The notes under the pieces are model-generated. The model worked only from the letters and a program-made list of their open reading frames with translations, searched no databases and was not told where the DNA came from. The translations under genes and the position numbers were made by a program. A DNA stretch of 32,661 bases, taken from assembly GCA_014191855.1 (NCBI GenBank), contig BJHF01000073.1, positions 1 to 32,661 on the forward strand, written 5' to 3'. This document shows, one piece after another, positions 1 through 6,656 of the stretch; position 1 is the stretch's first letter; each line of letters starts with the position of its first letter. The stretch is from Deltaproteobacteria bacterium. GTDB taxonomy: Bacteria; Myxococcota_A; UBA796; SXON01.

Positions 1-35
1 CGCCGCCCTTGAACCTTCAGTGCCGATGCACGTTT

Positions 36-602
36 CTACTCAAGTGGCTCGCTGCACGGCGGCACCTCGTCCATCACGACGCCTTTGGTCTCCGAGGCGT
101 CGAGGGGAACGCAGCTTCCGTTGCTCGGACTCACGATTGGACCGCCGTTCATCGCGTTTGCGTACACGGACTCGGGGTGTGCCCCGAACACCTGCGCGCC
201 GGCACAGCCCTCCTCGAACCACACTTGAAACAGGAAGGTAAGGTTGTTCGCAGTGAACTGAGGGCAGCGCAGCTTGGAGTCGGCGCGATCGGTGCCGGGG
301 AGGTCGGGGTTGCGGGCGTCGAGCTGAACGACCATGAAGTCGCAGAATTCGTCGCGACGGAACGCGACGCTCGGTAGCTCCCAGGCCTCATACTGGTCGG
401 GCACCCGATCGGTCATCCACACGTCCACATAGGCAAGGTTTGACCAACCAATCGTACGAGCGCGGAACTCAATGACGCCGTCCTCACACGAGGCCGAAAC
501 GGCCTGAAGCTCGGGGCGGCCGCGATAGGACGTGTCCACGGCTTCCACGAACCCGCTGTCAGCGCCTTCCGGTTCGCACGCCAAAAGCAGGCTTAACACC
601 AT
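36..602 (-). CDS. Putative lipoprotein, last gene of the ECF-sigma operon
   Basis: A 188-residue protein of unrecognised family. It starts at an ATG that overlaps the stop of the gene before it by 10 bp, and its first residues (MVLSLLLAC) form a very short hydrophobic stretch ending in a lipobox cysteine, so export and lipidation are inferred. The mature part is acidic and has several further cysteines (for example in SCEDG, EFCDF, LRCPQ, EEGCAG and GSCVP), which suggests disulfides in the periplasm or at the cell surface. An alternative ATG eight codons upstream (626) would add MQPWRDIP and a positive charge, giving a more conventional n-region. It is the terminal gene of a seven-gene minus-strand operon, so its role is presumably tied to the LTD lipoproteins before it. 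Function unknown. Confidence 0.7.
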   Translation of the reverse strand: MVLSLLLACEPEGADSGFVEAVDTSYRGRPELQAVSASCEDGVIEFRARTIGWSNLAYVDVWMTDRVPDQYEAWELPSVAFRRDEFCDFMVVQLDARNPDLPGTDRADSKLRCPQFTANNLTFLFQVWFEEGCAGAQVFGAHPESVYANAMNGGPIVSPSNGSCVPLDASETKGVVMDEVPPCSEPLE

Positions 603-1174
603 GGGGATGTCCCTCCAGGGCTGCACAGGCAGCCCGCCTTGTTCGGCGTGCCCTTCGTCGGGGCCGCGGCGTCACACCATTCGTCTCCGCCGTCTTCGGT
701 GCGGGCCCAGGTGAAGTTGTCGTGCTGGTCGGGGAAGATCACGACATCGCACGCTGCAGACCCAAAATGGGGCGGGGCGTTCAGCTCCAGGTGGCCGCCA
801 TCCCGGTTGAGATCGAAGCCAAGAACGAGCTCGGGCTCGTCCTCGTCCTCATAGGTGTCGGCGATCAAGAGCAGGAATCCGCCAACGTCCAGCGTGTTTG
901 GCACGTCCGGCCCACCCGGCTCCGGACGCGTGGGGGGCAGGGTGAAGCCGTCGTTGTGCTCGTCCGTGCTCCAGAGGTAGAACCCATCCAACTGCACCTC
1001 CTCGTCATCCGCGTTGAACAGCTCGATCCAGTCGTGGCCCGACGCGGCGGCGATCTCGTTGATCACGATGTCGGCCGGGCAGAAATTGGTGATCAGCGTT
1101 TCGTCCGCGCACCCCGGGGCGAGCGCGAGGAGCGCCATCGCGACTACCTGTTTGGCGCGACGATCAGCAGGCAT
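593..1174 (-). CDS. Lamin-tail-domain (LTD) lipoprotein, second tandem copy
   Basis: A 193-residue protein. The chosen ATG gives a signal peptide with basic residues (MPADRRAKQ), a hydrophobic core and the lipobox LAPGC. The body matches the lamin tail domain (an immunoglobulin-like beta-sandwich common in secreted bacterial proteins): IVINEIAA near the start, HDWIELFNADDEEVQLDGFYL, GGFLLLIAD, and an FDLNRDGGHLEL strand. It ends with WCDAAAPTKGTPNKAGC and a Cys-rich tail. It is clearly paralogous to the preceding gene, which has the same domain order and the same PDQH..F.W and CD...P..G.PN motifs. Its start overlaps that gene's stop by 11 bp. The longer open frame upstream of 1174 lies inside the neighbour and is not protein-like. 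LTDs are usually protein- or surface-interaction modules; the target is unknown. Confidence 0.82.
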   Translation of the reverse strand: MPADRRAKQVVAMALLALAPGCADETLITNFCPADIVINEIAAASGHDWIELFNADDEEVQLDGFYLWSTDEHNDGFTLPPTRPEPGGPDVPNTLDVGGFLLLIADTYEDEDEPELVLGFDLNRDGGHLELNAPPHFGSAACDVVIFPDQHDNFTWARTEDGGDEWCDAAAPTKGTPNKAGCLCSPGGTSPWC

Positions 1175-1703
1175 CGGTCGCCTCGCAGAGACATTCGGCG
1201 TTGGGGGCTCCGGGGGAGGGAACCAGGGAATCACACCAGGTGGAGTCGCTGCCCGGCTTGGCCGCAGGGTTGCGCTGCCAACTGAACCCGTGGTGTTGGT
1301 CGGGGATGAACACGCTGTCGCACTCGATCTCGGCTTCCGCGGCGCGGAGCTCCAGGCTGTCCCCGTCGCCGTTGAAATCGAAGCCGACAATCGGCGTTTC
1401 GCTCGCCGGGTCCTCGAACGTGCCGGCGATGAACAGCGCCAGCCCTTGGCCCGGGACGGAGAAGGCTTCCGGGAGCACGAATGCGTTGTCCTCGTCGGTG
1501 TGGCCGATGAGGCGAAAGCCGCTGAGGTCAGCCGGTTGCTTGCTCACATTACGGAGCTCGAACCAGTCGGATGTTGAATCCTCGCCCGGGAGGAGGAAGC
1601 TGTCGCTGGCGGTCATCACTTCGTTGATCACCACGGTGGGGCAGGGGTCACCCACCTTCGCGGCCACGGTGCAGGCTCCCACAAACCAGAGGATCACCGG
1701 CAT
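1164..1703 (-). CDS. Lamin-tail-domain (LTD) lipoprotein, first tandem copy
   Basis: A 179-residue protein that begins MPVILWFVGAC, a short signal peptide with a lipobox-like VGAC, so it is predicted to be an exported lipoprotein. A lamin tail domain fills residues of about 22-165: VVINEVMTASDS, a variable loop, DWFELRNVSKQPADLSGFRL, GLALFIAG, and GFDFNGDGDSLELR. The C-terminus (SLVPSPGAPNAECLCEATDAC) is Cys-rich. The NxDGD loops could bind calcium, but this is only inference. It overlaps the TPR gene upstream by 10 bp and its paralogue downstream by 11 bp, so the genes are probably translated in series. A far longer reading of this frame, back to 2582, runs antisense-free through the TPR gene but is not protein-like. 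Confidence 0.83.
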   Translation of the reverse strand: MPVILWFVGACTVAAKVGDPCPTVVINEVMTASDSFLLPGEDSTSDWFELRNVSKQPADLSGFRLIGHTDEDNAFVLPEAFSVPGQGLALFIAGTFEDPASETPIVGFDFNGDGDSLELRAAEAEIECDSVFIPDQHHGFSWQRNPAAKPGSDSTWCDSLVPSPGAPNAECLCEATDAC

Positions 1704-2398
1704 TCCGCGGCGACCTTTTGCGCCGCAGCGCCCTTGATCTCCGCGGCGAGCGCCCGCGCTTCTTCGCACCGGCCGAGGCGCCCCAGCGCGCTCAGCCGCA
1801 ACGACAGGATCTCCGCCCGACGGCTGGCCAACGCCGGATCGTCCGCGAGGCGCGCCGCCAACCGCTGGGCCGCGGCGGCATCGCCGAGGGAGGCCACCGC
1901 GCGCAGCCGCGACAGCTCGGCTTCGGCGCGAAAATGACCGTTGGGCCAGCGCTCCAGGTAGGCCTCGTACGCCGTCAACGCGGCCTGGTGATCGCCCTCC
2001 GCGTACTGGTCTTCCCCTACCTCGAACGCCGCGAGCTGCCGGGCAAGGTCCCCCGAGGAGTCGGCGGACTCCGGGTGCCCTGCCGGGCCGGCGGTCGGGT
2101 CGGCAGCCAACGCGGCTGCCGGTGCAGGCTGCGCCGCGACGGGCGACGGCTGCGCAACTGCCGGGATCGGCCGCGCGGATACCGTTGCTTCTGCGCGAGG
2201 CGTGGCGACCGCAGGGGGAGGAAGCGGCTCCGTAGGGAGAGCAACGGGTGGAACGCCGATGGTTTCGGGTTGGAGGGGGGAGGGATGTAGCGATGCGGTG
2301 GCCGGCGCGGGAAGCGCCTCGGGCGCAGGAGCCTCCTCTTCCCCTCCCCAGAGCCACAACATGAGTGTCACCGTCACCGCCACCAACCCGCCGCCCAC
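1694..2398 (-). CDS. Membrane-anchored TPR protein (periplasmic part of a split anti-sigma-like protein)
   Basis: A 234-residue protein starting at GTG directly after, and in frame with, the TGA of the preceding 58-codon gene. Residues 2-17 (GGGLVAVTVTLMLWLW) are a membrane segment with no basic residue before it. They are followed by a Pro/Ala-rich linker (about 20-115) and tetratricopeptide-like helices (about 118-234, including GEDQYAEGDHQAALTAYEAYLERWP), resembling YbgF/YfiO-type periplasmic TPRs. The preceding short protein ends in an Arg-rich segment just before the TGA, which would give ideal positive-inside topology if the two were one polypeptide. It may therefore be the C-terminal part of an interrupted ECF anti-sigma factor, or an independent protein made by re-initiation at TGAGTG. 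Confidence 0.75.
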   Translation of the reverse strand: MGGGLVAVTVTLMLWLWGGEEEAPAPEALPAPATASLHPSPLQPETIGVPPVALPTEPLPPPAVATPRAEATVSARPIPAVAQPSPVAAQPAPAAALAADPTAGPAGHPESADSSGDLARQLAAFEVGEDQYAEGDHQAALTAYEAYLERWPNGHFRAEAELSRLRAVASLGDAAAAQRLAARLADDPALASRRAEILSLRLSALGRLGRCEEARALAAEIKGAAAQKVAAECR

Positions 2399-2575
2399 TC
2401 ACCGCCAACGCGAGGGCGGCCGCGACGGGGGGGGCGTAGCGAGCGAGGCCATCAGTCGGGCCCGGAGCTGCGGCAAGTTCGGGCTTTCCAGGCCCGCGGC
2501 TTCGTCGGCGAGGTTGCACCCGCTCTCGCCGATGAAGCTCGGGTCGTCGGCCAGCCGCGGGGGATCTGGCGTCAT
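2399..2575 (-). CDS. Short anti-sigma-like cytoplasmic protein, ends at an in-frame TGA
   Basis: A 58-residue open frame whose ATG overlaps the sigma factor's stop (ATGA), as expected for a sigma/anti-sigma pair. The protein is soluble in character (LADDPSFIGESGCNLADEAAGLES, then PNLPQLRARLMASLA) and ends SRPPSRWR. No zinc-finger HxxxCxxC motif is visible. The next codon after the TGA is GTG, and the same frame continues for 234 codons through a membrane segment and TPRs. The simplest reading is that this is the cytoplasmic sigma-binding part of a single-pass anti-sigma factor whose gene carries a nonsense codon, is read through, or has been split. The assignment as anti-sigma rests on position and topology, not on a recognised domain. 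Confidence 0.6.
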   Translation of the reverse strand: MTPDPPRLADDPSFIGESGCNLADEAAGLESPNLPQLRARLMASLATPPPSRPPSRWR

Positions 2576-3135
2576 GGGGCACCTCCAGCGTGGATGCGCC
2601 ACGCCTCCCGAAAGGCCACGCGCGCGAGGCGAAGGCGGCTCCACACGGTGTTCACCGGAATCTCCAGGATCTCCGCGATCTCGGCGCCCTCTATCCGCTC
2701 CAGCTCGTACAGGACGAACACCTCCCGACCCGCGTCGGAGATCGAGGCCACACACGCCCGTACGAGCACGGCACTCTCGTGGCGCATCAACGCCGCTTCC
2801 GGGTTCGTGCCCTCCCGCCCTTGATCGGCGCCGGCCCGCTCCATGGCGCTGCTGTAACGGCGCCCGGTTCGATAACTCTGGCGGGCCACATTCACGGTGG
2901 CCCGATACAACCACGTGCGGATGCCGACGCGATCCGTGAGCTCGCCCCGCCGCCGGTGGGCCAACAAGAAGACTTCCTGCACGACGTCATCGGCCGCCGC
3001 GCTCGAGGAGGTGAGGCGCTGGGCCAGCCGATGCACCCAGCCGGCGTGAGCGTCGAACAATCCACCCACATCTAGGGGAAGATGCGTGGCTTCGGCGTCG
3101 GCCACGTGGGCGAGGGAGGGCGGAAACGCGCTCAT
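2572..3135 (-). CDS. ECF-family RNA polymerase sigma factor
   Basis: A 187-residue extracytoplasmic-function sigma factor of normal family length. Region 2 lies at about 25-95: LFDAHAGWVHRLAQRL, then AADDVVQEVFLLAHRR (the conserved D-x-x-Q-E-x-F core) and IRTWLYRATVNVARQSYR. Region 4 lies at about 128-180: SDAGREVFVLYELERIEGAEIAEILEIPVNTVWSRLRLAR, a typical sigma-4 helix-turn-helix. The start is fixed by a 4-bp ATGA overlap with the stop of the gene before it, and its own stop overlaps the next start in the same way. It presumably binds core polymerase to transcribe an envelope or stress regulon and is held by the product of the next gene. The long upstream extension of this frame is out-of-frame sequence of the neighbouring gene. 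Confidence 0.93.
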   Translation of the reverse strand: MSAFPPSLAHVADAEATHLPLDVGGLFDAHAGWVHRLAQRLTSSSAAADDVVQEVFLLAHRRRGELTDRVGIRTWLYRATVNVARQSYRTGRRYSSAMERAGADQGREGTNPEAALMRHESAVLVRACVASISDAGREVFVLYELERIEGAEIAEILEIPVNTVWSRLRLARVAFREAWRIHAGGAP

Positions 3136-3977
3136 GCTCCCGCGCCACGTCCGCTGGGGTCCGTCAGCTTCACCGTGACTTCCTTTTTCTTGTGAAATCG
3201 GGGGGCGACGGCGAGATCGAGTCGGATCCACGGCTCCGGAACCAGTGTGCCTTGTCGGCCCGTCGGTTCGCCGGCCTTGGCCGCAACGCGCACGACGTTG
3301 GCGCGCAATCCAGCCGATACCAGGAGGGTTTCTCCTGCCGGAACGGCGCATTGCAACCAGAGCGCGGCTGAGGGGGCGAGCCCTACCTCGTTGTGAACAA
3401 AGGCGTCGCCCCAAAGCACCGTCGGACCTGCCCGAAAGCCGCCCTGCAGCACCCACTTCGAACCTGCGAGATCGAGGCCCCACCCCGCCTCCACGGCGGC
3501 GCCTGCGGTGTGGGCCACCCCGAGATCGACTGGCACCGCGGTGCCGACCTCTGCGGCGAGCCCGACGAGGACGGCGCCCGCGCCCACGGTCACCGATGCC
3601 CGGCCGCCGAGGCCGAAGCGCGCCTCCACCGGCTCGCCCACCCCCAGGCTGGCGGTGAGGGGCAACTGGACCTCCCAGCTCCCGGCAGGCTCGGCCCGAG
3701 TGAACCAACCCGGGAGATCGCCGAGGCCGGCGCGGATGGAGCCCGCGATCGCCTCCGGCGCGGTGGGGCAGTCGGCGGCCACCACGTCAAACCGTTTGCT
3801 CCAGGCCACGCGGCCGCCGCGCCCCACCTGAACGTCCAGCGTGCGAGCGCCGCCTACGGTGGCGACGGACACGCGCACTGCCGCAGGCGACCGGAGAACG
3901 CCATCGACAGCCTCCGCCAGTAGGCTTCCGTCTACGCAGCCCGCAGGATCGTCGACGAACACGACCACGTGCTCCAC
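3132..3977 (-). CDS. Hypothetical protein with predicted beta-barrel-like C-terminus, first gene of the ECF operon
   Basis: A 281-residue protein of no named family. The GTG start is chosen because it lies 21 bp downstream of a good -10 element and the coding character begins there; the longer frame upstream of 3977 crosses the promoter. Residues 2-110 resemble a layout I associate with Myxococcota envelope proteins: a VVVFVDDPAGCVDGSLLAEAV strand-Cys-helix segment, then AWSKRFDVVAADCPTAPEAIAGSI. The rest alternates short Gly-rich strands (for example SWEVQLPLTASLGV, ASVTVGAGAVLVGLAAEVG, WVLQGGFRAGPTVLW), consistent with a small barrel. Oddly, no signal peptide can be seen, although such proteins are normally exported. 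It heads the operon and overlaps the sigma gene by 4 bp. Confidence 0.75.
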   Translation of the reverse strand: MEHVVVFVDDPAGCVDGSLLAEAVDGVLRSPAAVRVSVATVGGARTLDVQVGRGGRVAWSKRFDVVAADCPTAPEAIAGSIRAGLGDLPGWFTRAEPAGSWEVQLPLTASLGVGEPVEARFGLGGRASVTVGAGAVLVGLAAEVGTAVPVDLGVAHTAGAAVEAGWGLDLAGSKWVLQGGFRAGPTVLWGDAFVHNEVGLAPSAALWLQCAVPAGETLLVSAGLRANVVRVAAKAGEPTGRQGTLVPEPWIRLDLAVAPRFHKKKEVTVKLTDPSGRGAGA

Positions 3978-3997
3978 GGTTTTTCGTCCCCGCGCGG

Positions 3998-4026
3998 AGT
4001 ATAGGATGGAAGTCGCGACAGCACAA
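3998..4026 (-). promoter_or_regulatory. Sigma70-like promoter for the 36-3977 operon
   Basis: On the minus strand, TTGTGC (4021-4026) is followed after exactly 17 bp by TATACT (3998-4003), which differs from the consensus -10 at one base. The GTG start lies 20 bp beyond the -10, with a purine-rich GGGGA between them. It looks like a housekeeping promoter and does not show an obvious ECF AAC-type -35. Confidence 0.6.
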
Positions 4027-4312
4027 GCCCGCGGCGCGATGTCGCCCCTTTGCGCGTAGGCGCGGCGGCCTGCCGCACCGCCGCGCTCGCCCCGGGTGGG
4101 GGTTTCGATACACCCAGGCGTACGCGCTCGCTTGCAGTCCGGCACCGCCAACCACGTTTCCACCGGTTACGACGGCCAGGGTGGCCATCGCATCGGCGGC
4201 GTCGACGTTCCCGTGCATCCCCACGGCGGTGTGGACAAACACATTCGCGACGGAGCGCTCAGCGTCGACGGCAATTGCACGAGGCGATGGCTCCTACTGC
4301 CGTCGCAACCTA
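4027..4312. other. Intergenic region without a convincing gene
   Basis: Between the ECF operon promoter and the stop of the next membrane-protein gene there are about 285 bases. Several open frames cross it on both strands, but none has a ribosome-binding site, a recognisable motif or convincing codon use. It may contain upstream regulatory sequence, an unrecognised small RNA or a decayed gene. I see no clean hairpin terminator. Confidence 0.4.
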
Positions 4313-5908
4313 CTACAGCTCGATCTGCCACGCCCGGGCACCGTTCACCGTGAGGGAGGGGGCACCGAACCGCCCGCCCACAGCCTCGGCACACCCTGCC
4401 GGGGCGACGGCGGTGTGCACCACGATCCAGCGGAAACCGAGCGACCGCAAGGAGACGGCGTCGCTCCCGACGGCGATCTCGTCCGAACTCGACGCGCCCG
4501 GCCGCGCCTCAGGGAGTCCTCCGCATGCCGCCTGGATGTCGCGTGCCTCCCCGGACTCTCGCAAAACCGAGTCCGCCGCTTCGTAGTTCTCCGAAACGGG
4601 CTGCCGATGCGCGAGCTGCCACATCCAGTAGGGGCGGCGCGAACCGTACACCTCCGGCCGCGTGCGGTTGTCGTCGAGCGGCAGATCGAGCACCGGCCCG
4701 TCGATCGAGAGCGGGGGGGCCGCGGGGAGCGGCGCAGCGACGCGGGGCCAGCGCGTTGAGGAGAAGGCGAGCGAGTCGGCCAGCGCGAGGCTCGCCAGGA
4801 GTGGGCCGAGCACGGGCGTAATCCGGTGATGCTCCAGCCGGCGAGCGAGACGGCCCGCGCCCACGGCGGCGGCGGCTGCCAAAAGCACGCTTGCGGGCCC
4901 CGCAGCCCGATACCAGTGGGTGATGAAGCGAGCCGACTGCGAGAATTTCACCAACCATCCCGCGGGCATGAGCAGCGGTTCTTCAAGTCGAACGACATGG
5001 CCACCGAGGCGCAGCCAGTGGCCGAGGGCGAGCAGGTACAGCGGGAGGGCCATGCCCAGCCAGGGGAGTGAGGCCCGGCCGCCAAGCAGCGAAAGCCCCA
5101 CGAGCGCCACGCCCAAGTACACGCTCACGGAGGGAGTGAACGTCGTGAGCGAGGGCAGGAAGCGCAGCGCGTCGATGCCGTAGCGCTCCTGACGCTGCCA
5201 GGCCCGGATGTCGGTTGGGTCGGAGAGACCCGCCGCACGATCGGCCCACACGCCGAGGTGCGGGAGGAGCTGGAGAAACCGCGGGAGCACGAGCAGCAGC
5301 GCGATCGCGCCAACAAGGAAGACGGCCGGCGAGCGAACCCGCCCTGCGAGCAACGGCGAGACCACGAGCGCAAACGCGGCGTGGTACCACCCGGAGAGGG
5401 CGAAACACGCGAGGGTAACGCCGGCCACGATCGCCACCCCGCGAGCCTTCGGTGCCCCTCGCAGGCGCTCCATCATCGCGACGTGCAGGGCGTAGAACCC
5501 GAGGGGGTACGCCTCGGTTACGCCGAAGTCGATCGCGCCGGAGAGGAAGGGGGACCAGCCTACCGCAGCCAGCCCGACGAAGGCGCCGGCCGCCGTCCCG
5601 CTCACCTGCTTTCCCAGCACCCAGCCGCCAAAGCAGCCCAAAAGCACGTTGGCGACCGCCACGAAGTTCCAGGCCACGGTGGGGGAAACCAGCCAACCGA
5701 GCGCGAACCACGGGAGGTTCGGCGGATCCATGAGCGGCACCTCCCACCCCGCCGGGTAGTTGGCCTCAAGCCCCAGCAAGGAGCGCGCGAAGAACCAGAG
5801 GTGGTTGTGGGTTTCTCCCGCGGGATCGCCAAGGAGCCCCAGGCGGCCGGGCCAAAGAAACAAGGCGGAGCCGACGAGCGCGAAGCCGATCGGGAGCGCC
5901 CGCCTCAC
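4313..5908 (-). CDS. Polytopic membrane protein, GT-C glycosyltransferase-like (paralogue A)
   Basis: A 531-residue integral membrane protein. The GTG start overlaps the stop of the upstream amidohydrolase gene (GTGA). After the first membrane segment (ALPIGFALVGSALFLW) comes an acidic loop, GDPAGETHNHLWFF, in the place where GT-C enzymes carry their catalytic Asp/Glu. About ten hydrophobic segments follow, and then a soluble C-terminal domain from about residue 400 (DGPVLDLPLDDNRTRPEVYG, YWMWQLAHRQPVSENYEA, RWIVVHTA, ARAWQIEL). The same plan is seen in the proteins at 9626-11089 and 19273-21057. A transferase using a lipid-linked sugar is an inference; a transporter or polymer-assembly role is possible. 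The coupled upstream gene is not an obvious functional partner. Confidence 0.8.
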   Translation of the reverse strand: MRRALPIGFALVGSALFLWPGRLGLLGDPAGETHNHLWFFARSLLGLEANYPAGWEVPLMDPPNLPWFALGWLVSPTVAWNFVAVANVLLGCFGGWVLGKQVSGTAAGAFVGLAAVGWSPFLSGAIDFGVTEAYPLGFYALHVAMMERLRGAPKARGVAIVAGVTLACFALSGWYHAAFALVVSPLLAGRVRSPAVFLVGAIALLLVLPRFLQLLPHLGVWADRAAGLSDPTDIRAWQRQERYGIDALRFLPSLTTFTPSVSVYLGVALVGLSLLGGRASLPWLGMALPLYLLALGHWLRLGGHVVRLEEPLLMPAGWLVKFSQSARFITHWYRAAGPASVLLAAAAAVGAGRLARRLEHHRITPVLGPLLASLALADSLAFSSTRWPRVAAPLPAAPPLSIDGPVLDLPLDDNRTRPEVYGSRRPYWMWQLAHRQPVSENYEAADSVLRESGEARDIQAACGGLPEARPGASSSDEIAVGSDAVSLRSLGFRWIVVHTAVAPAGCAEAVGGRFGAPSLTVNGARAWQIEL

Positions 5909-6618
5909 CACCCGCCTCGCCGCAAGGCGCTCCGTATCCGGTCGGCGGCCGCTTCCGCCTTTGGCCGCGTGTTCACCAGATCCTGGCGTACCTCGATTTC
6001 CAGGTACGGCACCGACGCGGCGGTGCCATGGCGCGCGGCGCTGTAGATCAGCCCGGCCTTCCCGGAGTAGGGCTCGTTCGCCTCGGTGCGCCATCCCGAG
6101 GCCCGAAGCGCGTCCACAAGGTTCAAGGCGATCCCGTCGTGATCATCGAAGAGCACGCCTGCCTCCACCTCTCGGGGCACCCCCTGCCAGGTAGGGGTGA
6201 ACGTGTGGATGGAGACGAGCAACCTGGGTTGTAACGCGGCGACCACGCGGCCTATCTCCGCGTGGAGGGGGGCGTGGTACCGCTCGATCCGCTTCGCGAC
6301 GGCCGAGGAGGAAAGGGCCTGGTTGAACGACACCGGGCCGTCGTGGGTGTCGGTGAGAATGAGCGTGGGGTCTTCTGGCGCGCGGTTCGCGTCCAAAACG
6401 AGGCGGCTCGTGCGCGCGAGAACGGCGGCGTCACCGCGGGCGAGCCGCCGCGTGATCCAGGCGGCGCCGATGTCGTAGCCCCAGTGCATCGCGAGCAGCG
6501 CGCGGTCGGCGGCGGTGGCCCGCAGCGGGCGCGGCACCCGGTTCGAGGCGTGCTCGCAGGTGTACACAATGCATCCTGGACGGGGGCGACCCAGGGTTTC
6601 GAACGCGTCGGTGCGCAC
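5905..6618 (-). CDS. N-formylglutamate amidohydrolase family protein
   Basis: A 237-residue protein of the N-formylglutamate deformylase family, which releases formate from N-formyl-glutamate or related N-formyl amino acids. Family features seen are YTCEHASNRVP near the N-terminus, HWGYDIGAAWITRRLA, SRLVLDANR, and the SIHTFTP, DDHDG and YLEIEVRQDL motifs later, with His, Asp and Glu residues suitable for metal binding. No histidine-utilisation genes are nearby, so a role in the hut pathway is not supported and I give no gene symbol. The GTG start at 6618 lies only 6 bp beyond a TAGCTT -10-like element, suggesting a leaderless message. It is coupled by a 4-bp overlap to the downstream membrane-protein gene. 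Confidence 0.88.
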   Translation of the reverse strand: MRTDAFETLGRPRPGCIVYTCEHASNRVPRPLRATAADRALLAMHWGYDIGAAWITRRLARGDAAVLARTSRLVLDANRAPEDPTLILTDTHDGPVSFNQALSSSAVAKRIERYHAPLHAEIGRVVAALQPRLLVSIHTFTPTWQGVPREVEAGVLFDDHDGIALNLVDALRASGWRTEANEPYSGKAGLIYSAARHGTAASVPYLEIEVRQDLVNTRPKAEAAADRIRSALRRGGW

Positions 6619-6624
6619 GCCGCC

Positions 6625-6647
6625 AAGCTATCCCAGCGCGATAGGCT
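6625..6647. promoter_or_regulatory. Divergent -10-like elements of two facing promoters
   Basis: The 38-bp gap between divergent genes carries TAGCTT on the minus strand (6625-6630), six bases before a GTG start, and TAGGCT on the plus strand (6642-6647), nine bases before an ATG. The two lie in an imperfect inverted repeat (AGCTATC and GATAGGCT), so one site could also bind a dimeric regulator. No -35 box or Shine-Dalgarno sequence is evident for either gene. Assignment is by eye. Confidence 0.35.
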
Positions 6648-6656
6648 GGTGCGCCC

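Noticed and set aside
1704..2582. Extension of the first LTD gene upstream to 2582, or a frameshift joining it to the sigma region
   Set aside because: This frame overlaps the well-formed TPR coding sequence and is Arg/Gly-rich without motif. The LTD protein has its own ATG and lipobox at 1703.
4096..4353. An 85-codon plus-strand frame in the 4027-4312 gap
   Set aside because: It has no Shine-Dalgarno sequence, runs into the facing membrane-protein gene and shows no recognisable motif. It could be a decayed gene but cannot be supported.
5905..6618. Assignment of the N-formylglutamate amidohydrolase as hutG
   Set aside because: No other histidine-degradation gene is in the window and family members act on different N-formyl substrates, so the specific symbol is not justified.
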